In this document: in pieces, positions 57,601-64,000 of the stretch | How positions within the stretch are numbered: the first letter of the stretch is position 1 | Layout: each line of letters starts with the position of its first letter | From: Apium graveolens | Lineage: Eukaryota > Streptophyta > Magnoliopsida > Apiales > Apiaceae | Reading direction: 5' to 3' | Assembly: GCF_009905375.1 (NCBI RefSeq) | Contig: NC_133647.1 | Span: forward strand, 1,302,001 to 1,366,000 | Length of the DNA stretch: 64,000 nucleotides | The notes under the pieces: generated by a model | Databases searched by the model: none | Told to the model about the DNA's origin: nothing | What the model saw: the letters and a program-made list of their open reading frames with translations, nothing else | Program-made: the position numbers and the translations under genes

Positions 57601-60033
57601 CCCTTCAGCATTCTTAAGGTCAGAAGTACCAAGAGATTCAAATGGTATGTCCAGCTTTCGCTTCCAGGGAGAAGCGTTTAGATATTGTAATTGCTCGTTG
57701 CCATCTTCATCATCGCTGTCAAAATCCCCCACTAAGGCCTGTTCCAATGCATCAGACATTAGCATGCGATCGAGTTCCGAAGTAACCGTAGAATCAATCA
57801 CATCCAATTTTAAGCACTCCTCATCTTCTATAGGGAATTTCATTGCCTTGAATACGTTGAAGGTCACATCCTGATCTTGGACCCGCATAGTAAGTTCACC
57901 TTTTTGCACATCTATCAAGGTACGGCCAGTAGCCAAGAAAGGCCTTCCCAAGATTATGGGAATCTTCTTATCTTCCTCAAAATCCAGAATAATAAAATCT
58001 GCAGGAAAGAAGAGCTTATCCACCTTGACGAGCACATCCTCAACTATGCCCCTTGGGTAAGTAATGGAACGGTCAGCCAATTGTAGCGACATGTATGTGG
58101 GTTTTGGATCCGGCAGATCCAGCTTTTTAAAGATCGACAACGGCATCAGATTAATGCTTGCTCCCAAATCACAAAGGCACTTGTCAAAAGTCAGATTGCC
58201 AATGGTGCAAGGAATGGTGAAGCTTCCTGGATCTTTCAGTTTTGGTGGTAACTTTTGCTGCAGAACAGCGCTGCATTCTTCCGTGAGAGCAACGGTTTCA
58301 AGGTCATCCAGTTTCACCTTCCTTGAAAGAATAGTCTTCATAAACTTCGCATAACTAGGCATTTGTTCCAGAGCCTCAGCGAAAGGTATATTGATGTGAA
58401 GTTTCTTGAACACCTCCAGAAACTTCCCGAACTGTCTATCCAGCTTTTGTTGCTGCAATCTCTTAGGAAAAGGTGGTGGAGGATAGAGCTGTTTCTCCCC
58501 TGTATTAGCCTCAGGCAGAGTATGTTCAACAGTAGTCTTCCTTGGTTCCACCGCTTTCTCCTTTTGCTTAGATTCTTCATCTCTAATTTCAGCTTCTACT
58601 TCTTTTGCCTTTTCAGCATCAGCCACTTTTCCAGACCTTAAGGTAATAGCCTTGACTTGCTCCTTAGCTTCCTTCCTGCCTGGTACTTCCGTGTCACTGG
58701 GAAGAGTGCCAGGTTGACGATTGAGCACTGCATTGGCTAATTGACCGATTTGATTTTCCAAGGTCTTGATAGAAACCGCCTGACTCTTGCACAACAGTTT
58801 AAGTTCCTCAAAATCAGCACTAGTAGGTGCAGCTGTACTTCCCTGTTGAGGATATGATTGCCTTGTAGCATACTGCTGTGGTTGCTGGAATCCAGGTGGG
58901 TTAAACTGTTTACTCACTCCTTGCTGATATGGTGGCTGAATAACATTCTGATTATTCCCCCAGCTGAAATTTGGATGATTTCTGTTGTTAGGATGATAGG
59001 TCGCTGGCACAGGCTGCTGTTGTCGCTGATAATTATTCACATACTGAACAGATTCTTTGACAAGAGAACACTGATCCGTAGCATGAGAACCTGCACAAAG
59101 CTCACAAACCATAGCTATTTGATTAACTCCATATGTAGCCAGAGAATCAACCTTCATTGATAGCGCTTGGAGCTGGGCTGCAATAGCGGTGGCTGCATCA
59201 ACTTCCAGAATACCTGCTACCTTGCCTGATGTCATCCTCTGAGTTGGGTTTTGATGCTCATTTGCAGCCATCGTCTCTATAAGATTATACGCCTCAGTAT
59301 AGCTTTTAGCCCATAAGGCACCTCCAGCTACTGCATCGAGCATGGGCCGAGATTGGGCCCCCAAACCATTATAGAACCCAGTGATCACCATCCAATCCGG
59401 CATTCCATGATGTGGACATTTTCTCAACATTTCCTTGTAGCGTTCCCAAGCCTCGCACATAGATTCTGTAGGTTGCTGCGCAAACTGAGTAAGAGCACTC
59501 CTCATAGCAGCAGTCTTTGCCATCGGATAAAACTTCACCAGAAACTTTTGCGCAAGATCTTGCCACGTAGTGATGGACCCAGCTGGTTTAGAATGTAACC
59601 AGTCTTTAGCCTTGTCCCTCAGTGAGAATGGGAAAAGCCTCAACTTGATAGCCTCATCAGTCACGCCATTATACTTAAAAGTGCTGCAGATCTCGACAAA
59701 ATTCCTTATGTGCATGTTGGGGTCTTCAGTTGCCGCTCCTCCAAAAGAAACAGAATTCTGCACCATCTGAATAGTGCCCGGCTTGATTTCAAAGGTGTTA
59801 GCTTGAATAGCCGGATGAAGGATGATTGACTGAATGTCATCAATTTTAGGCCGAGAAAAATCCATAAGAGCTGGATCAGCTTGAACAATACGATCTCCCA
59901 TGTTTACTGGTTCTTTCTGCTCAGTTCCTGAATCCGAATCCTTAAAATCTAACTTCTCCGGAATATCAAGAACTTCGTCTGTCTCCTCAGCTGTATTTAA
60001 AGTCCTCTTGCGAGCACGAGAACGAGTTTGCAT
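54667..60033 (-). pseudogene. B gag-pol polyprotein, two nonsense mutations near the 3' end
   Basis: ATG at 60033; the full frame of 1789 codons ends at TGA 54669-54667. Gag, knuckle ([13 protein letters not shown] near residue 310), protease [10 protein letters not shown] (622), RT with FMDD (1068), RNase H (about 1217) and integrase HHCC and DDX35E (1497, 1556, 1592) are all present without frameshift. The first stop, TGA at 54984-54982 (CGA in A), comes after integrase catalytic residues, so protease, RT, RNase H and the integrase core are still encoded in 1683 codons. A second stop, TAA at 54723-54721, is TAC in A. The integrase C-terminal tail would be lost, which may or may not abolish activity. 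Confidence 0.93.
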
Positions 60034-60150
60034 AAACGCTTGCTAAAGTACCTGAAACACAACCGGAAAAAATAAGTAACTACTACGTCCTAATCATTGA
60101 GTCCTAATGACCAATGATGGTAAGTACATAAGCTAAACAAATACGCCGAG

Positions 60151-60168
60151 TCCCCGGCTGCGGCGCCA
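60151..60168 (-). other. B primer-binding site, tRNA-Asp
   Basis: Minus strand TGGCGCCGCAGCCGGGGA, six nt from the LTR. Two mismatches to canonical tRNA-Asp (CCGTTGCC), one of them not shared with A. Confidence 0.88.
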
Positions 60169-60174
60169 AAAACT

Positions 60175-61590
60175 TGTTAGGGCGAAAACACGCGCTAATA
60201 TTCACGCAAGTATACGCGTTCACAAGTAATATAGAATATTTTCTAGTTCGTTCCCTCAGAGACTCAGACTAAATTATTATCTAATTTAAACTCACTCACC
60301 AATGTATGATTACTTCTCAATGTTAAGACACTAACACTTAAACTTGTTGATTAAATATTAACTATAATTAACTACTTAATTAATCACTTAACTAACACTT
60401 CAATTTATCAATAATAAAACACTCATGAGATCACAACTTCATTATTACTTCCTTCTATAGCCATTGTTATTACCTTTAGCATGTGACATTGATGATATTA
60501 ATCGAATAACACGAAACTGATAAAAGCCAACTTTCATTGTACTAATACCATTCTACCAAGCATCCACAATTAAGATAGAAGTTGAATAATCATCAATTAT
60601 GTTGAGTTCCTATATGTCTACAGAAATTGACAACACAATGATTTAAGCACAAGTTATTCCTTTTGATTACATAGGGCAAATAAAACTGTTAGAGTTACCC
60701 ACTAATCATGCACAACGTACATGAACCTATGCTAGCATGGCAAGTTCTAAATCTCAAGATCCACCGTCGCTTCACAAGAGATTAACACCCTATCTTATAT
60801 GTTCACGACGCACATAAGACGAATACGCACAACCAATACTAGATATCATGCAATCATCACACACTAAAGTATTAAACGATTAACTAAAGAATTCCATAAT
60901 AAATCCGTTGCAACCCCATGATCACGATTAGCCCATAATAGAACTTATCGTCATCATGGGTTCGTATGAAATCATGATAAACAAACACAAGAAAATAATA
61001 ACTAAACTAATTATATTAAAACAGAGTACGTCACAAGAGTAAATAAGTTCAAAGCAAGAAAACTAGCATCCAACGTTACAACGAAACAAGAATCATAAGA
61101 AGATATGCTTCCTCTTCGTTGCGGTGTGCTAAATCGGTCTTCTTCCTTATCTCCTTCGCTTCTTGCATAAAAACACAATCTTCTTTTAATCCACACTTGT
61201 GAAAACGTCTCAAATCTACTTATATAATAGTCCAATAAAACTCAGATTACATAGAAGTGGAAACCAAACAGAAGTAGAAGTCCTAAAATAATTTGTCTTT
61301 TTTCCCGACCCTGCGCGGCCGCTCAGCATAGCTGAGCGGGCGCTCAGACCTCTACTGGAAAAAATCTGATTTTGCTCCGTTTCTTCGCCGTAATCTGCCT
61401 GTTTCTTTCCTCTCGCAATGGTGAACACATGCCAAGGCTTATTCTTGATGATTCCTCCCCCAAAATGCAACTAAAACCCTGAAAATGCATAAAACTAGAA
61501 AAACGCATCAAATACACAAAATACTTGATTTCAAGACACCAATTTAAGCCATTTTAAGACGTTCTAAGTGGTATAAAATGCCACTTATCA
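60175..61590 (-). repeat. B 5' LTR (1416 bp)
   Basis: TGTTAGGGCG to CCACTTATCA. TATA box TATATAA on the minus strand near 61227-61221, palindrome pair at 61311-61347. Confidence 0.95.
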
Positions 61591-61595
61591 GCCGA
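61591..61595. repeat. Target-site duplication of element B, right copy (GCCGA)
   Basis: Matches 50358-50362 and lies in the same codons of the C pre-gag ORF. Confidence 0.95.
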
Positions 61596-61653
61596 CTATA
61601 TCTTCCGTCGTGCGATGAAAAGGGTATGGGAGCTGACCCGCTCTGGTGTGTGA
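61596..61653 (+). pseudogene. C pre-gag ORF, last part
   Basis: Continues the frame from 50362 (YIFRRAMKRVWELTRSGV) to TGA 61651-61653. The basic tail is consistent with nucleic-acid binding, but no family is recognised. Confidence 0.6.
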
Positions 61654-62061
61654 TTCAGGACTGATGATGGGATAGTCTAGTTGTCTAGTTAGTCGAGGCC
61701 TTAGTAAGAGCCAATTTTTCGGGATAGTTGACTTGTATATAGCATCCCTTTTTCTGACTAGACAGATAGACTCTTGTGTATCACTTTTGAGGCAGATGGC
61801 TGTAGCACTGTTGTACTTTTGACCAGATCAAATTATGTATTTCTCGCATTATGTATATATTTGTTTCCTTTCAGTTCAGTTCCTTAGTGACGAGATCACT
61901 GTTTTTATCATTATTATTACTGCACTTCTTATTAGAACTGTCATAAAATAATAGAATTGCGAGATACATTCTCCCCATTATAGAGCTGTGCAAGGCACAA
62001 TGTTGAGTATGATTGTGACCTAACGTTGATTTTTCCCAATATTTTTTTTATTATCAGTATC
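61654..62061 (+). other. C spacer between pre-gag ORF and gag
   Basis: No coding frame. TTGTTTCCTTTCAG at 61861-61874 resembles a 3' splice site and is conserved in D (34350-34363). Confidence 0.5.
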
Positions 62062-64000
62062 ATGCCGCCAAGAAAGATTGGAACTAGGGCGAACCCTGGA
62101 TCTGAGGACCAGGGAAGCCATAACCAGGACGATAGGAACCAGGAACGCAGTGAAGAGGAAGACGAGGATTATGTTGAATAGGATGACTCCCTGTATGAAG
62201 AGGATGAGAAACATATAATGTTGAGGGATTTGAGATAGAGGCTGAGGAAGGAGAAACTGAGGTTGAGCAACCAATACCAAACCCAGTTATGGATCCCATG
62301 GGCCAGTTCATGCAACTACTAAGGCAGAACTTGGAACGTCAACCCAACCCACCCTCTCAAGGAAATAACAATGCTGTGGCAAACTCTTTCAGGGCTTTTA
62401 AGTCCCTTAAGCCCCCTGAGTTCCACGGATCAGCCGACCCAGTTGAGGCAAGGGCATGGTTAAAGGAAATAGAGAAATCCTTTGAGATTCTGAGTATCGA
62501 TGAGGCACAGAAGACTGTATTTTCAACCTACCTTCTAAAAGGAGAGGCTAACTACTGGTGGGAGGCCAAGAAAAATATGGAGACATATGCTATTATAACC
62601 TGGGAGAGATTCAGTCAGTTGTTTCTGGGAAAATATTTCCCGAGGTTTATGGAAAACCAGATGGAGCTCAAGTTCTTGGAGCTAAAGCAGAATAACTTAT
62701 CTGTAGCAGAGTATGAAGCGAAATTTACTGAGTTATCAAGGTTTGTGCCAGAATTTGTGAACACCGAGGAAAAGAAAGCTTGGGGGTTTCAGCAGGGACT
62801 GAAACCGTGGATTCAGAATAGGGTGGCAATCCTTGAGCTTACGGATTATGCCACTCTGGTGTAAAAGGCAACAATTGTAGAAGCCGGAAGTGAACAGATG
62901 CAGAAGGAAAGAAAGAAGAAGGGAATAAAGAGGAAAAGCATGAGCATGGGTGGAGGTTCCGCAGGAAGGAGCTTCCCAACTAGATTTAATCGAGGAGCAG
63001 TGTCCCTACCGGGAAAGAACACTGGGTTTAAGCGGCCAATGAATGTGAATGTGAGCCAGAGCGGCCAGAAGTCAAGAATGTCCTATTCCAACCAGTCTCA
63101 ACCCCCATTGCCAGCCTGTAACACTTGTTGAAGGATGCATTCTGGAGAATGTAAGGGAAAGCCAGTAACCTGCTTTAAGTGTGGGCAAGTGGGCCACAAT
63201 TCCCACAAATGCCCTTCGTCAGCCCCTGCCATCGTTCCAACCACCACTTGTCATCAGTGTGGACGCCTGGGTCATTGGAAGAAGGAATGCCCAATGAACA
63301 AACCAGCAGCTTCAGGAGCCAGCAGGGCTGCCTCCAATAAGCCACCTACTGCGAGGACTTTCAACATGACAGTCCAGGATGCTATGAAAGACTCAGATAT
63401 GATAGCAGGTACCCTTTCTCTAAATTCAGTCAGTGCAAAAGTTTTATTTGATTCGGGAGCAACTAAATCTTTTATATCAAAGGACCTTGCGCGTAAATTA
63501 AGACTTAAGGCTGAACCCTTGATAGAACCCTTACAAGTAGAAATAGCCAATCATGAAATTATTCCTGTTAACCAGATTCACCCCGCCTGTGAGTTAGGCA
63601 TAGGGGAACAATCTTTTAGTGTTGATCTGATTCCTTTTAAATTAGGGGAGTTTGATGTAATTTTGGGAATGGACTGGCTATCTAGCAATGATGCTCAGAT
63701 AGACTGTAAGGGGAAGAAAGTTAAGTTAAATATCCCAGGAAAGAAAGAAGTCATATTTAGAGGAAAGAGGCAGACGCAGAAATTTTTGACTATGGCCCAG
63801 GCCAGAAGGATGCTACGGAAAGGAAATGAGGCTTACCTAGCCTATATGGTGGACACGCAGAATGAGGTACCCAACTTACAAGATATTCTGGTAGTTAACG
63901 AATTTGAAGACGTATTCCCACAAGACCTTCCGGGATTACCACCCGATAGAGTGATTGAATTTGCTATTGAGTTGGCCCCAGGGACGGCGCCAGTTTCAAA
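62062..64000 (+). pseudogene. C gag-pol, 5' part: gag, three knuckles, protease, RT linker
   Basis: ATG at 62062 (MPPRKIGTRANPG); a TAG near 62176 and a frame change put the rest in another frame from about 62235. The gag core has FKSLKPPEFHGSADPVEARA, LLKGEANYWWEAKK and FPRFMENQMELKFLELKQ. TAA at 62862-62864 and TGA at 63129-63131 interrupt; the latter falls inside the first Cys-rich motif (CNTC then HSGEC). Two intact knuckles follow (CFKCGQVGHNSHKC, CHQCGRLGHWKKEC), then protease FDSGATKSFIS at 63450, ILGMDWL, and the RT linker [12 protein letters not shown] up to the window edge. The frame is open from 63132 to 64000. Strong similarity to G marks it as a Tekay/Del-like chromovirus. Confidence 0.88.

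Larger units (their letters stand above)
50363..61590 (-). mobile_element. Element B: complete Athila-lineage retrotransposon
   Basis: An 11.2 kb element in minus orientation, same family and layout as A: 5' LTR 61590-60175, tRNA-Asp PBS, Gag-Pol 60033-54667, palindrome array, TATA box, intact ORF2 54145-52973, spacer, PPT, 3' LTR 51819-50363. Better preserved than A (two Gag-Pol stops). The LTRs differ by a 41-bp repeat indel and about 20 substitutions by eye. Confidence 0.95.
28845..64000 (+). mobile_element. Tandem chromovirus array: LTR - internal D - LTR - internal C
   Basis: Plus-strand Ty3/gypsy elements sharing LTR type (TGTAATAACCC...GTGTNACA), a GAAA spacer and a tRNA-iMet PBS. One LTR (38848-49545) serves as the 3' LTR of D and the 5' LTR of C. 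Removing E and B leaves about 16.5 kb up to the window end. D has a chromodomain-like segment at its pol end, and C has Tekay-like gag and protease. The right end is outside the window. Confidence 0.8.

Overview
The window is repeat-rich nuclear DNA from a flowering plant, probably a eudicot. Nearly every base belongs to a nested transposable element. These are Ty3/gypsy elements of the Athila and chromovirus (Tekay/Del-like) lineages, Ty1/copia elements of the SIRE-like lineage, a CACTA (En/Spm) transposase relic and a fold-back MITE. Primer-binding sites match plant tRNA-iMet and tRNA-Asp. I see no host gene, tRNA, rRNA or CRISPR array. The species cannot be named from the sequence.

Layout, left to right. 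(1) 1-16950 is the 5' part of a minus-strand chromovirus, G: RT start, protease, gag, tRNA-iMet PBS and a 3.36 kb LTR. Its gag is split at a CTCCT duplication by a complete plus-strand Athila element, A (1617-12762). (2) 16951-19661 is a reverse-oriented fragment, H, of a chromovirus LTR related to D below, with G apparently inserted in it. (3) 19662-26265 is a minus-strand copia element, F, truncated within RT, with a long 5' LTR. (4) 26266-28844 holds a broken CACTA transposase carrying a MITE (about 27309-27866) between copies of CAATAGT. (5) 28845 to the window end is a tandem chromovirus array of the form LTR, internal D, LTR, internal C. The middle LTR (38848-49545) is shared and looks recombinant. 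It is split by E (41124-48590, target duplication GTTCT), a copia element with an intact gag and no INT, RT or RNase H. Internal region C is split by a second Athila, B (50363-61590, minus strand, target duplication GCCGA).

A and B belong to one family and have identical coding layout: a 1788-residue Gag-Pol frame, then a separate 390-residue ORF2 before the 3' LTR. ORF2 is intact in B. Gag-Pol has three stops in A and two in B. Both carry GC-rich arrays of 16-bp palindromes in the LTR, upstream of its TATA box, and again between pol and ORF2, upstream of a second conserved TATA box. This suggests that ORF2 may have its own promoter built like the LTR promoter. The palindrome stems differ between A and B by paired changes that keep the stem.

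C and D carry an acidic, proline-rich ORF upstream of gag, which G lacks. Nesting gives the relative ages: H before G before A; D/C tandem before E and B; CACTA before the MITE and before D. A, B and E have LTR pairs differing by only about 1 percent by eye (B also by a 41-bp repeat indel), so they are recent. Except for H, F and the CACTA remnant, most boundaries are supported by paired target duplications or TG...CA LTR ends next to a PBS or PPT. All counts and identities were made by eye.
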